Source of the DNA: Gnetum montanum
Taxonomy: Eukaryota; Streptophyta; Gnetopsida; Gnetales; Gnetaceae
Assembly (NCBI GenBank): GCA_015680685.1
Contig: MNCI01011084.1
Coordinates: 289,355 to 353,354, forward strand
Length of the DNA stretch: 64,000 nt
Direction of reading: 5' to 3'
The notes below the pieces were generated by a model that was given only the letters and a program-made list of their open reading frames with translations, was not told the DNA's origin and made no database searches. The stretch's first letter is position 1, and every line of letters starts with the position of its first letter. Made by a program: the position numbers and the translations under genes. Below are positions 1-12,599 of this stretch, piece by piece.

Positions 1-103
1 TATCCTAGAACTCATGATTATCCCATCCATGGAGTTCGACCGGATCATGCGTACAAGCTTGTATTCGTATGGTTGGGCATAGGGGTACCCTTGTCGCTCA
101 TCA
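1..103 (+). repeat. 3' end of a gypsy LTR, truncated by window edge
   Basis: The last bases match the 3' ends of the other gypsy LTRs in this window: a stretch reading like ggttgagtgtaggggtacc followed by the terminal ctcatca, which ends at 103. Directly after it the sequence switches to the minus-strand integrase of another element, so an element or solo LTR lying mostly to the left has inserted there. The first five bases after the LTR, cctac, would be the target duplication, but the partner copy is outside the window. Confidence 0.8.
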
Positions 104-960
104 CCTACATAGTGGCCTCCACAAGGTCCTTCGTGAGCATCTTGGAGAATGCATAGTTGATCTTCATTAGGGACACACCAACAAATCAGGCAATCAACAC
201 ACACCTTTTAGAGGTGTCTATTACTTTCCATAAATTATTTAGCTTGAAGAATAAATTTTTGCTTTTTCCTAAAATCCAAGTCTTTTGGCATCTCTTGAGT
301 GAAAAGGTATGTAAGGATACCATGTTGCTTTTTCAAGTGTTTGTTCACTTATTGCTCCTATAAAGAGGAGTTCGTTTGGAAAATGATTAGGAAGTAGGCT
401 CTCCTTCTCTTTTTTATCCCATCTTAAATGAGAGAGGTGTTCAGCAACCACATTCTTGGTCCCTTTTTGATCTACCATAGAGAGATTGAATTCCTACAAG
501 ATCACAAGCCACCATATGACATGAGGACTCACCGTCGACTTGTTCATGAGGAAGAAGATTGCACTGTGGTCTGTATGCACAAATACTTTTTAACCAAGCA
601 CATAGTGCTTGAACTTTTTAAGTGCATACACCATTGCCATTAATTCTTTCTTTGTGGTGGTGTAGTTTAACTATGCTCCTACAATGCTTTGGCTTGCGTA
701 GTGGATATAGTATGGACATTTCTCATCATCCATCTGTGTGAGCATTTCTCCTAAAGCATAGTTAGATGCATTCATCATAATATGGAAGGGTTTGAACTAG
801 TCTAGTGCTCGTAGGATTAGTGTTTCTATGAGTTTCTCCTTTAATTGTTCGAATGCATGTTCACATTCCTTGGTCTAGATGAAAGGTGCATCTTTCTTTG
901 TAAGCTCTACCAACAGTTTTGTGATTTTAGAGAAATTCATAATAAATCATTAGTAGTAGC
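104..960 (-). pseudogene. RNase H and start of integrase, element E
   Basis: The minus-strand translation at 478-269 contains KGTKNVVAEHLSHL, the typical end of a gypsy RNase H, followed by a linker. The reverse complement of about 165-104 resembles the HEEPCGGHY zinc-binding start of integrase seen in element C near 54,930. The coding frame is broken several times, and the integrase core is absent because an LTR begins at 103. Function, when intact: RNA strand removal during reverse transcription and insertion of the cDNA. Confidence 0.75.
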
Positions 961-1996
961 CAGTGTGTCCAAGGAATGACTGGACATGTTTAACGATCTT
1001 TGGTTGGCATGTTATTTCTTGGGTGACCCTTATTTTTTCTGGGTCTACCTTAATCCCTTTTTGCAAAATTCGGTACCCTAACACAATGCCTTCTTGGACC
1101 ATGAGATGGCTCTTTTACCAATTGAGCCATAGGTTTGTTTCTATACATCTTTTCAGTACTTACTCAAGTTAGTCTAAGGCTTGCTCAAAGGTAGCTCCAT
1201 AAGTGGAAAATTCATCCATGAAGCCTTCAACACCACTACCAACCTGCTGTTGAAAGATACTAAGGATCAAGCATTGAAAGGTTGCAAGGGTATTTCACAG
1301 TCCAAATGGCATCTTACAATATGCAAAAGTCCCCTCAGGACTCGTGAATGTTGTCTTGGCCTGATCTTCTAGCACGATTTAGATTTGGTTATAGCTACTA
1401 TAACCATCCAAGAAGCTATAATAACAATGCCCAAATATGGTGTCTAATACTTGATCCACAAATGGCAAAGGAAAATGATCCTTAAATGTTGCCATATTCA
1501 ACAACATGAAGTCAATGCAAACCCACCATTTGCCACCCTTCTTCAGTACAATTATGAGTGGGCTAACCCACTTACTTTTTGCAATTGGATAGATGAACCC
1601 TACCTTGAGGAGTTGTTATATCTCCTCCTTAATGATTTGCTTCAATTTAGGATTTAGCCATCTCTTTGGGGGCCTTCTAGGCTTCATGATTGGATTTGTG
1701 TAGATGCAATGCTAGCATATCCTTGAATTGATGCCTATAAGCTCTAGATCTGACCAAGCAAAGGCTGTTGACCATTTGTTCCTCACTTTCAATAACTTTT
1801 TTTTTTGCTTAGGAGCAAGTTTGGCATTAATGATGACTGGTTTACCATTCTTTAAAAATTCATTCTCCATTCTGGCTAGTAAATTTTTTAGCTCTAAGGA
1901 CTCCTGCTTGAAGTGATCATGGATTTCCAACTCTTCCCAATAGGTATTATCATCTTCATTAGAGAGTTGGTAATGAACTTGTTCAATTTTGTCCAT
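960..1996 (-). pseudogene. Reverse transcriptase, element E
   Basis: Minus-strand frames show ordered gypsy RT signatures: WVSPLIIVLKKGGKW, then DFMLLN and DHFPLPFVDQVLD, then YYSFLDGYSSYNQI, then FAYCKMPFGL, then the catalytic box near 1,212, then LGYRILQKGIKVDP. The catalytic box reads FMDE where the related copy in element C has FMDD, so an essential aspartate is altered. The upstream part (1,996-1,712) is the linker between protease and RT and has a homologue in C at about 53,150-53,360. There are several frameshifts and stops. Confidence 0.8.
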
Positions 1997-2129
1997 GCCT
2001 TCAACAGATGCCTAAGTGAGGCTCTCAGTTGGTTCCATGCATAATGTGCTGCTATCTAAATTAACTATCAGCCATTGGATGCCCTCCTACTTTGTGGCTA
2101 TTGTGTATAGACACCTTTGAATGTTAATT

Positions 2130-2710
2130 TCTTATGCACACTGATTGCATGCCTTAATGTATGTACTCTTGATTGACCAAATATTTTGCACGCAATTGCA
2201 CTCATTATCACTATATGCGATGCATGGAATATGCTTTTTCTCAATTTTTCCTAGCTCATTTTCCTTGGATATCTCTAAAGATAGGCCCCTTATACCCATT
2301 TTTGCATCAACCATGCTTAACCAAGCTCTTCCCATGATGATGGGGAAGTCATTTTTGTAGTTGTCTACCTTGATTATCAAAAAAATTAGTAGGATAGGAC
2401 CACCCACAAACTATGGTCACAATGTCCTCTACTAAGCCCAAAAGGATAGTAATTGATTGATCTGCTAATTCTAGACGAATGTTGCTCTTCTTGAGAGGTG
2501 GTAGGTTCTAGGCCTTGTACATGTCATGGGAGATGATGTTAACTCCGAAACCAGAGTCAAGAAGAGCCTTGCATAGCTCTTGTCCAATAATCTGTAGATA
2601 AATGAGTGAACTTCCTCGATCAAATCTTTTTGTAGGAAGATTACTAGCCTTGATCCAGTCAGAAATAGCATGAGTTAGCATTATAGTGTGGATCCTAGGC
2701 GACACTCAAT
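2130..2710 (-). pseudogene. Aspartic protease and linker, element E
   Basis: On the minus strand, 2,705-2,471 carries LIYLQIIGQELCKALLDSG, a retroviral-type aspartic protease with the catalytic DSG still readable. It is followed at 2,407-2,132 by the linker motif FPIIMGRAWLS, which recurs in elements B, C, D and F. The parts lie in different frames, so the polyprotein is broken. In the intact family this enzyme would cut the gag-pol polyprotein. Confidence 0.75.
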
Positions 2711-2799
2711 TTGAAGGAAACTCGAAGGTCTTTGATGTAGAGGATGAGGGTGCTGGAGATGCAGGACAATCAACCAGAGTAGGTTGTGAGGGCTAGAGA

Positions 2800-3420
2800 G
2801 GACTGCTAGAATAGAAGAATGGTCTTTTTTTAATCAATTATCTGAACCACTTGGTTGAAAAACCAATTGTGAGTGTACAACCCTCATAGCATTTTATGGT
2901 TGCAGCTGTGGGGGAATCTCACCCTACATGGATGGAGCAAGAGGTAACTGGGTTGAAGGTGGAGGTGTATGTGCAAAGGGATGTAGAGGATGATATGGAT
3001 ATGGATATGGGTTTTCCGCTTAAGTAGATGGTAAATGTGTTTAGTGGTACTCTAGAGGGTAATAGTGATGCTGGAATGATGTATGACTTGCAAAACTTCT
3101 AGGGGAGATGGGCTACTAGACATAGTACCCATATGGATCTAGTTGCCTATAAGGGTACTGCTGCCTTGGCAATGGAATTCCCCACGATTGTGATTGGTAC
3201 GATTATTGATATTGTTCATAAGGTTGTGAAGGAGTTTCACTTGGGTAGTAAGCTTGTTGTTGCTAGTGGAACTATCTTGGATTGCCTTGAGGGTAAGGCA
3301 GTCATCTTGGAGCTTGCCTACATCCCTTTGAATGTTCATATTGGCAAATATCACATTCAGTTTCATCATCAGAGTTAGACTCCACAACTTTCTCTATTGC
3401 AGTCATACTTATGTGTATAA
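2800..3420 (-). pseudogene. C-terminal gag, element E
   Basis: The reverse complement of about 3,390-3,130 is a decayed version of the gag C-terminus of the family: the Cys/His box region followed by proline- and glutamine-rich sequence. It is homologous to 62,820-63,090 in element D. The protein is fragmented over two frames. No gag N-terminus follows upstream; the sequence meets an LTR fragment at 3,430, so about two thirds of gag has been deleted. Confidence 0.6.
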
Positions 3421-3429
3421 TCTATCTTG

Positions 3430-3893
3430 CTTAATTGCCTCATTAACGTAATTACTGGAAAATATTTAATAACTAATTGAAAGCATTTAATAAATAATTG
3501 GAAATAGTAAATGTGTAAATAAAATAGCTAATATATCCAAAGTGCTATAAGGTTTATCAGAAAGCTTGTATTTATTGTCACACACACTATCATGCTCAAG
3601 TATAATAATGCTCGAATAAAGATCTGTACACTCAATGACTCCTACTATGGGCACTTGGGAAAAAATTCTAACTTTCAAATGAAAAAAATGCAAGAGCTCC
3701 ACTACAACTACAATCTCTACTTGCCATAAATGTGGCTGCATGCACGTATTTATAGCCAACTACAAGCACTATGTTGATGGGGCCATGTCAATGCATGATA
3801 TGATGTGTCAACTAGGCCTCATTGACGAGGCCTAGATGATGAGGCCACATCAATGAGGTTTCATCGACGCAACCAACAGAATGCAACTCATCA
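3430..3893 (-). repeat. Truncated minus-strand gypsy LTR
   Basis: Contains the R-region hallmark found in LTRs of B (a stretch like gctcgaataaagatc then gactcctactatgggcac) and ends at 3,893 with ctcatca, the LTR terminus of the family. The TATA-like tatttatag near 3,749 is on the minus strand. The U5 end is missing: the LTR meets gag directly at about 3,420-3,430. It is more diverged than the LTRs of A and B. It probably belonged to the 3' end of element F. Confidence 0.7.
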
Positions 3894-3899
3894 CTATGT

Positions 3900-5100
3900 T
3901 ATATAAAATCATCAAATTATAATTATATATAACTATGAGGTGAAATGGTAGTAGCAAGAACTGCATAACATGGGACGTGAGGTGTCTTAACATAAGCATA
4001 ATAAAATCTATAGGTAATGCATGGTTAAAGTGATCATTAGCCTATCTATCCAAGATCCAAACCAAGTCCATACCACTTACTAATGAGATTACGTTATATC
4101 ATTTCAAAACTTACAACCATGAGACTATAACAACCACAAGAAATATTATCTCTTAGCAATAATGTACAATGAAGGAATTTATAAACTATGTAGTTTATTT
4201 TGAAGAAGACTTGGCCATTGGATAGAGAAGTGCCTTCAGGCATGGGTAGCATGTCCTTCTAGCCTAAAAACCAATGTGAGTCTAAGAAATCTTTAAATTT
4301 TTGAAAAGTCACCTACCTTCAGGTATGAGTAATATGTCCTTATAGTAAAATCCCTAGAAATTATTATCATGCGTATCTATTATGTTATTATTATGTCAAC
4401 CTTTCCAGAGGACTACCTTCAAGCATGGATAACATTTCTTTTTGGTGACATGGCAATGTAGCACTTATTTTAGAACACGCTTTCATTTTTAATTAGAACT
4501 CAAGTAAATAATACAACTTAACAATGTAATAAGACTCATGGTAGTAGCATTAGAGAATCCACAAATTTTCTTGATATCATACCCTTTTTGTTCCCTCTTG
4601 GTTCTTCACCTTTCCATCCATGCATAATGATCACAAGTTTATTTTAGTTTCATTATAAGGAGAATTTCATTATGTCTATGATAAAAAAAACTCCTATTAT
4701 TGAAAATGAGTGGATGGATGACGTGGTCTCACTATATATACAATCATTTGTTCAATAATTTGATAACATAGAGTAAAATTCTTATTGTTTCAACTACATC
4801 TTGCTTATTTCTTAACACTTTATTAGAAAAATCAACAAAAATATGTATGTCAAAAATAGTAAAATTGTAAAAAAAAATAATCAAAGACATACAAGAATAG
4901 AAAAACATATAAAGAATCCTGTAAGATATTTAAAAATGGAAAAAATGATAATAAATTATGGAAAATATTAAAGAATACAAAAGATATTAAAGAATGAAGA
5001 AAATACCAAAAATTTAGAAAAGTATGACAAAAATTATAAAACAAAAAAAGTTAAAACATAATTATCAATTCCTGATTCAAGATAGGGCATTTACCCCATG
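3900..5100 (-). other. Post-pol spacer of gypsy element F
   Basis: The reverse complement matches the spacer downstream of pol in element C (about 55,620-56,650) and in A (about 37,570-38,400): the T-rich tract just after the integrase end, the 'accatgcctgaaggtag'-like repeats, and the block around 'gcaagtggtatggacttgg'. No ORF of note. The extra 3' ORF that follows this spacer in A and C is absent here; the spacer runs almost straight into the LTR ending at 3,893. Confidence 0.65.
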
Positions 5101-5575
5101 ATTGAACTAATGAGTAAGTGTTCAAAAAATGGACTACACATCCCCAGAATCATATACTCTAGGTTTCTTTTTTTCATCCTTAGTGAGTTATATTTTCATT
5201 TATTATTCCATATAACATTAATGATAATTAATTTTTGATCATTTGGAGATACATATCATGTTGGACAAGATGGTCTTTCTATTTTAAAAGGTCCAAACAT
5301 GTTTTCTTGTTTATGCTTAATTTCAAGCTTTGAGTCTCCATGTTCACTACTTGTTATTGATGTCTACTCATGGTTTAGGATATCCTTCTATAAGTTCTTA
5401 ATTTGGGTCATTTTCTTGGGGTAGGAGTTGATAAGTGGTTTGATGTTTCTATGTATTTTTTGGATAGTTTTATGCCCTCATTTCTTAACCACTAGATGTC
5501 TTTTGGTGTAGTGGTTGTCATTTCCTTTTACATACATACTTTTTTTTTCAATTTTTTTGTGGGCCAATATAAGGA
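5101..5575. other. Unassigned stretch between spacer and protease of F
   Basis: No domain or repeat recognised. It replaces the RT, RNase H and integrase that should lie between the protease (5,576 upward on the minus strand) and the spacer, so it marks a large deletion in element F, possibly filled with foreign sequence. AT-rich, with several T-runs. Confidence 0.4.
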
Positions 5576-8500
5576 TTGTGTTAACATTCTAAACTTTCAA
5601 TCCACAATTTCATCCTTTATCATCATAAGTAATGCATGGAATTCTTTGTGTCTGTATAGGACAAGTCTTTCATTTCTATATTAGCATCAATTGTGCTAAC
5701 CCATGCTCTGCCCATAATGATAGGAAAGTCCCATTATTATTCTTCACATCAATCACAAGAAAATCTACTAGATAAGATCATCCATTGATAATTATCACTA
5801 CATCTTCTATCTATCCCAAAGAAATGGTGGCTGACTGGTTTGCAAGCTCTAGTCTTATATTACACTTCTTTAATGACAATAGGTTTCATGTCTTGTATGT
5901 TTTTGAGACATCAAATTGAATCCATAACCTAAGTCTAGTAAAGCTTTGCATGGTGAATTTCCAAGAATTTGTAAATAAATCAAAGGATTTTTAGGATTTA
6001 TTCTTTACTTAGGAAGAGTTCCTACTTTTATCTAATATGATACTATATGAGTTAACAAAATAGTTATAAGCTTATGATTTGGTAGTTATCAAAGCATGGT
6101 TGTTGTAGAAGGATTTGTCATAAGCGGAACATGGTTGGATGAAGCTCCTACTCTATTGGCATTTTTTGTACTTTTCTTGAAGAAAGAATGTTTTCTAGAT
6201 TTACATTCAATGTTTCTAGTATGATTCTCTCTCTATGTACTAACTACCTTGGTAACACTTTTCTACTAAGGCTGTGTTGGTAGTTATCCTTGCATTGTTG
6301 ATGGCGGTACTACTGGTAGAGGATTGGTAGCTTAATGAGAGTGACCTATTATTGGCTAAGACATGTAAGGATGTGATTCCGTGCATGGGGTTATAGGTCT
6401 ATAGTACTTGACTGGATAGTAGGGAGAGGAAGCTTATGTAGAAGTATTTCTTGGAGATATAGGACTCTAAACATAGGATGCATAAGGATTTGGTTGTCAA
6501 GATAAATACTTTTGCCTTGGTGGTGGCATCCCCCACAACTATGGTTGTTTCCACTACTACTACTACTACTACTCTTATGGTTGAAGATAGGCCCAATTTG
6601 GATAATATGGTTGTTGATATGGCTACCTATAATTACCTTCTGAATAAGATAATCATCTGGGCATTTGTCTTTTGATAAATCTTGAATTAAGTACGTATGT
6701 GCCAAACTCTTGTAAGTGGACCATAATAGGACAACATAACTTAGGATGTTCATATTGGCATACCTTGCTACTAGTGTCATCTTCAAAACTTGAGTCTGTA
6801 ACCTCCTCCAGTACAGCAACTTTTCCTTTGTTTTTATAATTCTCACGTATGTTATCCTTTTTCTTCTTCATTTCCTTATTTTTGTTGAATACTTGTTTAG
6901 TTTTTTCTTCTACTATCTTCAATGCTATAGCAAATTTTTTATCCATAGAGTCCTACATTTTTTCTACTTTTTTTGCAATTTCATTTATTGATTTCTGAAT
7001 AGGCAAAGTCTTTTGTTGGAACACATCTTTTAATGTTTCTTCTTCTTTTGTTTCACATATCCTCACATCTCATTTATAATAACAAGATCTCTTTTATACT
7101 CTTTAGCTAATTCTCTTTTGCATAGTTCTCCTTCTTATTTCACTACTTGATCTAGTAATCTTTCAATTCAATGAGCTATCATCTTTGATAACCTTCCTTG
7201 GGTACATACTCCAAGGATCTCTCTTATTTTGTTTATCAACTCATCAATGATGTGCCATAGTTGTTCCCTTTGGAAAACTTTATGGTTGGGACATCTATGT
7301 AATAGTGAATAGTGTTTTTTTTATTGCTATATTAAGGGATACATGTATCCCTTGTTTCCATTCTTGGATTTGTTTTCTTAAATTTAAAACTCTAGAATAA
7401 GTTTGATATTTATTATTGAAGAGCTCTAGCATGTTACTCCATCTTTAGATTGATTTTAATTCTAAGGATTTGTACCAACTCTCTACTTCCTTTATGAGTG
7501 TTCTAGAGAGCTTTAATTTCTACCAATCATTCTCTATGTTAACTAGAACACAAGCATCATGAAAGGCTTGGAAGTGATGTTGTGGATTTGCATTATATCC
7601 CCCTTCAAACTTCAAAATGTTATTCATGTCAACTCGCTTGATGCAACTAACCCTTAGATGCCTAGTAGGTATGCATTCTACTTCCCTAATATTAATCATA
7701 CTTTGAGTGACCTATAGGGGTTCTTCATAGTCTTCAAGTTTGTATGCTCTATTGCAATGATGATCCCTTTAATGCTCATGATGTTCTCTTCTTTCATGTT
7801 TGATTTCTCTTTCTCTATCTTCTTCTTCATCTTCTGCTTTTTCAAAAAGTCTTCTTCTATTGGCATGTCTCTCATGATTACTTCTTCTTTCCCTGTCAAA
7901 ATCCCTTAATCTTTGTTCTCTCTTATCAGAGTCCGTTGATGAGTGTGATGAAGAGGATGGAAAAGTTGGAGAATGATGTCAACTAGTTCTTTTCCTAGAC
8001 TTCTAGATTCATATCTTCTAGATCTATCGGAGGTCTTAGGCCTTAAATTTCCCCTAAGTCTAGAGTTTGTCTTATCTCTTCTAGGAATTTTTGTAAGATT
8101 TGAACATAACTTTGTCTTTAATGGATCTTCAATACATATTATTGATGTCTAAGAACTGCATTTATGAGTCTGGTGAGACTTTTTAGCTTTATACGGCTTA
8201 TCTTCTTTCTCATTAAGGATGATCATCTTTGGTGCTTTCTTTCCTTTCTCTTGTTCATATCTTGCTATCATAATAGTATCCCTTCTTTCTTGAGCCTTTG
8301 TTAACTAATATGGCCTAGTCATATTTTTGGTAACTTAATACCCTTCTTGTACATGGCCAAATTTGATCCCATGAGAGCAGCTTGAAGCATAGATGGTATT
8401 AAGTGTTCTGGCAATACGACAATGTTGTCATGTATGTCTTTCCATCTAGATTATTCATCCTAGTAGAAAATGATTATAAAATCAAGATAATAAGGATCAA

Positions 8501-8740
8501 CATAAGCATAAGAAATTCTTATTTACATTGGTACACTTCAACCTTCTTCATTATAATCTCTATTACTATGTTTATTAAGATCAATAGTTGGTGGAGATTT
8601 CACTTTAGAAATGGAAGTCATTTTAACTTGGTTAATACTCCAGTGTGTGTGTATTTTCAAAAATTATTCTAAATATGGAAGATAGGCTTGTAATACTTGA
8701 TACAGTGAACTGTGTAAAATCAACTAACTAGTAAATATTG
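5576..8740 (-). pseudogene. gag and protease remnant of element F
   Basis: Minus-strand fragments follow the order of the family. Near 8,360-8,250 is the gag N-terminal region homologous to LRWRDLQGNIVLPP in D. At 7,700-7,050 is the central gag (retrotransposon gag domain region). At 6,946-6,653 is a basic, lysine-rich segment ending in CQYEHPKLCCPI, the family's Cys/His box. At 6,600-6,400 is the Q/S-rich tail. At about 5,960-5,576 is a protease plus IMGRAW-type linker. Stops and frameshifts are frequent. After the linker, pol is missing. Confidence 0.75.
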
Positions 8741-8764
8741 ATATATCCCCAATAACAGCACCAA
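8741..8764 (-). other. Primer binding site of element F (tRNA-Asp type, degenerate)
   Basis: Immediately inside the LTR, the minus strand reads ttggtgctgttattgggga. Compared with the tRNA-Asp complement typical of Athila and Tat elements (tggcgccgttgcc...), it has several changes but the same spacing and position as the better site in B at 48,281-48,300. Confidence 0.65.
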
Positions 8765-9615
8765 TGATGAGCAGTAGAAAATTCCAACACTCAACCATAC
8801 AAGTCACAAATGCTCACATGCGATTGGATCATAATCCATGGATGGAAAATGTAAGTATACTAGTGAGTTGATAAGAAGTTCATGATCATTATCTTCCCAC
8901 TTAGAGTTAGCGAGGTGCAAAACCTACAGTTTAACTCTTAATGAGGTATATGATAAAATGATGTTGTATGGCTCTAAGTGTGCTAAAGGTAAACATAGTG
9001 GAAATGATTAGAAATTCTATCTCTAAGAATAATTAAAATGTAAGAATACTTTAGCCTAGTGGTGATAAGTATTTGTTCTTGTTTTTTCATACATGTCCTT
9101 GGCTAATGTAATTGTTATTGGAATTACCAAGTAACTTTACCATACATTAAATCAAGCAAAGTCACTATTGAGTTACCAAAAAATTACACTTTATGCTTGA
9201 AACCAATCATACACATTCTATTTAACTAATGAACATTGGAATATTAAATGACTTAGAAAATGTAAATTACATGGTAAAAGTAAACAACATAGAAAAGTAA
9301 ATCTATTCTATGTGATATGCTGCAATGATGAAGAACAACATCGATCTTTATTGTCATTCATGAATTATGTCTAGGAATAATTAACTCAAATAAAGATGTT
9401 GTACAACTATTAATCATCATACTACGGGCATTCACAACTAACTCTAACCTCAAGAAAATAAACTACAAGAATTTTGCTAAGTGTTGGCCAAAAACTTATT
9501 TTCAACATAATGATGGACTCGTATTTATAGGCATGAAAATGGCCCACTATATCATATCTATGACATTGTATATTGGGCTACAATATCGTAGTCCCTCACG
9601 AAAGTTATTTCATCA
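8765..9615 (-). repeat. 5' LTR of element F
   Basis: Begins tgatgag at 8,765 next to the primer site and ends tcatca at 9,615. The minus-strand TATA-like box (tatttataggc, about 9,521) and upstream ATATC-type elements match the U3 plan of the other LTRs, though palindromes are decayed. It interrupts the RNase H region of copia element H at about 9,616. Confidence 0.75.
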
Positions 9616-11053
9616 CCCATCATTCCTATTTTGTATGTCATAGGCTAAGTCCACATTTGATTGTATTCTTATTCCCCATCGTATCATAATCATTGACCCA
9701 TGAAAGATTATATCAAATCAAAGATCATTTGTGACTATGAGTTAGGTACTTTCATAGTTAATTCATGGAGATGCTTCTTCAAGATTGGAGCAAAACAAAT
9801 TTATAGAAACATTAGCAAAAAATCCACTAATAGCTTTAACAACATGAGCAATATTTGGCCTTGTGTACATCATGACATACATCAAGCTACGTATTGTTTA
9901 TGCATAGGACATATTATTCATTTTTGTTTTTTATCACTTATAAAACACTATTTAGAACTAAGCTTGAAGTGACTTGTGAGTAGAGAGCACACTAGTTTTG
10001 TCTTGCTCATGTTAAATCTTTCCAACACCTTTTCAATATACCTTTATTGAAATAACTATATCTTTTCTCCTTTCCTATCTCTAAAGATCTTCATACCAAA
10101 TATTTTTTGGCTAGTGCAAGTTCCTCCATTGTAAAGGTCTTTCTCAAATCCTTTTTCAACTTGTCTATTTTCTAAGCATCATGACTAACTATTAATATAT
10201 CATCCATATGAAGCAAAAGAATAATCAAATTATCATTAGAGAATTTCCTCATGAAAATACAATGATTAGAAATATTTCTTTTGTACCCATGCTCTCCCAT
10301 GGAGTCAAATTTCTTATTCCATTGACAAGGTGCTTACTTGAGACCATATAAACGTTTCTTCAATTTACATACAAGGTTCTTCTTTCCCTTAACTTCAAAT
10401 TCTTTAGGGTTCTTTATATAAATATCTTCTTCTAAGTCATCATGAAAGAAGGTTTTCTTCACATATAGCTATTGAATTTCCAAATTTAGACTAGCAGTTA
10501 ATCCCAAAATAACTCTAATAGAAGACATCTTTACCATGGGTAAAAAAATCTCTTAAAAGTTCATTCCCTTCTTCTAATTGAGACTTTTCACTACCAATCT
10601 TGACTTGTATCTTGGTTGAGAACTATTTTGTGCATTATTTAATTTTAACATCCACTTGTTATTAAGACCCTTTTTACTGTTCAATAATTTTACCTGCTCA
10701 TAAGTATGGTTTTCTTGCAAAGATTGTATCTCGGTTTTTAACAATTTTTCTTTATGCTCAAATGACATTGCTTCTTGGTAGCCTTCTTGTTTTCCTCTAT
10801 TAGTGAGCAATAAATACTCATCTATTGAATATCTTCTAGAAGGTTGATGCTGCTTGGTGGATCTACTCAATTGAGGCTCTTCTAGAGGAATTGAATCTTG
10901 ATGTTGCTCCAATGCAACTTCTTCAATTGTAACGACATCATCTTCATTATTCAAGGCATCTCCCTCATCATCTTCACATACTATAGGTGGAGTTGTAACG
11001 CGATCCAAATGGATCATCATTTTATTAAGTGACTTGAACCTTTCTTCTTCCAC
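9616..11053 (-). pseudogene. Ty1/copia reverse transcriptase and RNase H, element H
   Basis: Minus-strand translation shows the classic copia RT order: SRLVVKSLN at 10,580, then KRLYGLKQAPCQWNKKFDSM near 10,310, then LLLHMDDILIVSHD near 10,200 (the catalytic box, reading MDD), then LAKKYLVMKIFRDRKG and finally CTRPNIAHVVKAISG near 9,860, the start of RNase H. The N-terminal half (11,053-10,574) is one open frame of 159 codons. The 3' end is cut by the LTR of element F at 9,615. Several stops make it non-functional. Confidence 0.85.
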
Positions 11054-11139
11054 AATTTGTTATACCTTGATCTTCAAAGAACATAACACCTCTACTTTGA
11101 ATGATTTTCTTATCCTTTAAATCCTATAACCTATTGTCG

Positions 11140-12014
11140 AACTCATCATGTTCATAGTTGAGGAAGATACATTATTTTGTCTATTCATCAAGCTTGAACC
11201 TCTCATATTTAGGGATGTGAACAAATGGCCTATAACCAAAAACCCTCAAATAATCATAAGATATATCTTTTCCTATTCAAACTTTGTTAGGAATATCACC
11301 ATTCAAAGATTTGAAACAAGAAAGATTGATTAAGTTAATAACTATTCTCATTGCCTCATTACAAAATGGTTTTGGTAATTTTTAATGAGAGACTATACAT
11401 ATAATTTTATCACAATTACCCTATTCATTGTGTTTTGAAACATCATTATGTTGTGGGATCTTTGGCTCTATTTTTATAAACCTAATCCTATGAAAGTTAT
11501 AATTCTCCTAAAAAGACCCTCTATATTTACCATCATTATTAGCTTTAACACATTGTAATTTTCTACTACCTTGCCTTTCCACCTTACCATGAAATTGCTT
11601 AAATACATCAAGTACTTGATCTTTACTTTTTAAAGTAAAAGTTCATATCTTTTTGGAGTGATCATTAATCAAAGTAACAAAGTACAATACATCATCAAGA
11701 TCTCCATCTTTTATGAAATAAACAAAAGTATGAATCAACTCTTGAATATTATTTTTTCTAAAGGGAGGAAATGTATGAAAGGAGACTTTATGTTGTATTC
11801 CAACTATACAATGAGTACAAAGCTTTAATGATGTACATAGCATTTTAGGTAAGAACTCTTTCTTTATAAGACCTTGAAGTCCCTTTTCACTTAGATGATT
11901 AAGCCTTCTATACCATAGTTCAACAAAAGATTCCTGCTTAATAGAATTTGCAACTCCACTTGCAAGCTTTACATGAGTGAGATAAAGAAAGTTTTCCTTC
12001 TTGTCTTTGGCCAT
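11140..12014 (-). pseudogene. Ty1/copia GAG-pre-integrase and integrase, element H
   Basis: The 123-codon frame at 12,014-11,643 has ELWYRRLNHLSEKGLQGL, the GAG-pre-integrase signature just before the integrase zinc domain, then CTHCIVG and HKVSFH, and then YFVTLINDHSKK at the start of the catalytic core. The rest of the core follows toward 11,140 in broken frames, with the glycine-rich and HGI-type C-terminal parts not clearly readable. Confidence 0.8.
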
Positions 12015-12599
12015 TACTAGAGAATCTTTCTTGAGCTTCCATCCATCATTACTAAAGAGATTATAATATCCTTCATCGTTAAACTAAGCTATTGATATCA
12101 AATTCAAATGGACATTTGCAACATACCTAACATCTTTGATAAGTAATATACATTTAACATTGGTTTCAAGCTACACATTGTAAATGCCAAAAATGTTGCA
12201 CTTCACATCATTTCCCTTCTTAATAGTCCCAAACTTATCACAAGTGTAGGATGAAAAGGAATCTCTACATGTAGTGATATGAAAAGACGCTACAAAATCA
12301 ATCATCCATATAAAATCCTTAAGGATAAGATTAAGATAACCTTCATCTAATATAGGAACAACATCGCTATCATTAGATGCAACTACTATTATATTTTTTT
12401 CTACCTTCTTCTCTTTATCTTTTCCTATGGCTTGCTCTTTGAGTTTTTTGCATTTCCTTTTAATGTGCTCCAAGTTTATCATAATAATAGTAAACAAAAG
12501 CTTTTCTTGATGTTGATTGGTTGTTTTCTCTCTCTCTCTTATCTTGAGAATTTTTATCCCAAGAAGTTCTAGTCCTAATTCTACCTTCTCTTTGTACAA
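12015..12599 (-). pseudogene. Ty1/copia protease, element H
   Basis: The 142-codon frame at 12,599-12,171 contains FIWMIDFVASFHITTCRDSF, the copia protease motif normally WxxDSGASxHMT. Here the active-site DSGA is DFVA, so Ser and Gly are lost. Upstream, the lysine-rich C-terminal gag includes HIKRKCKKL, where a zinc knuckle would be expected. Downstream the linker (VRYVANVHLNLISI) leads into the GAG-pre-integrase domain. Confidence 0.8.

Larger units (their letters stand above)
104..3420 (-). mobile_element. Element E: Athila-like Ty3/gypsy gag-pol fragment
   Basis: Read on the minus strand this segment runs from the end of gag (near 3,420) through protease, reverse transcriptase and RNase H to the first part of the integrase zinc domain at 104, where an inserted LTR cuts it. 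The domain order PR-RT-RH-INT is that of Ty3/gypsy, and the FMD-type RT box and the long gag-PR linker fit the Athila branch. Many stops and frameshifts show it is dead. Its own left LTR and gag start are missing: gag resumes directly beside an LTR fragment at 3,430. Confidence 0.85.
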
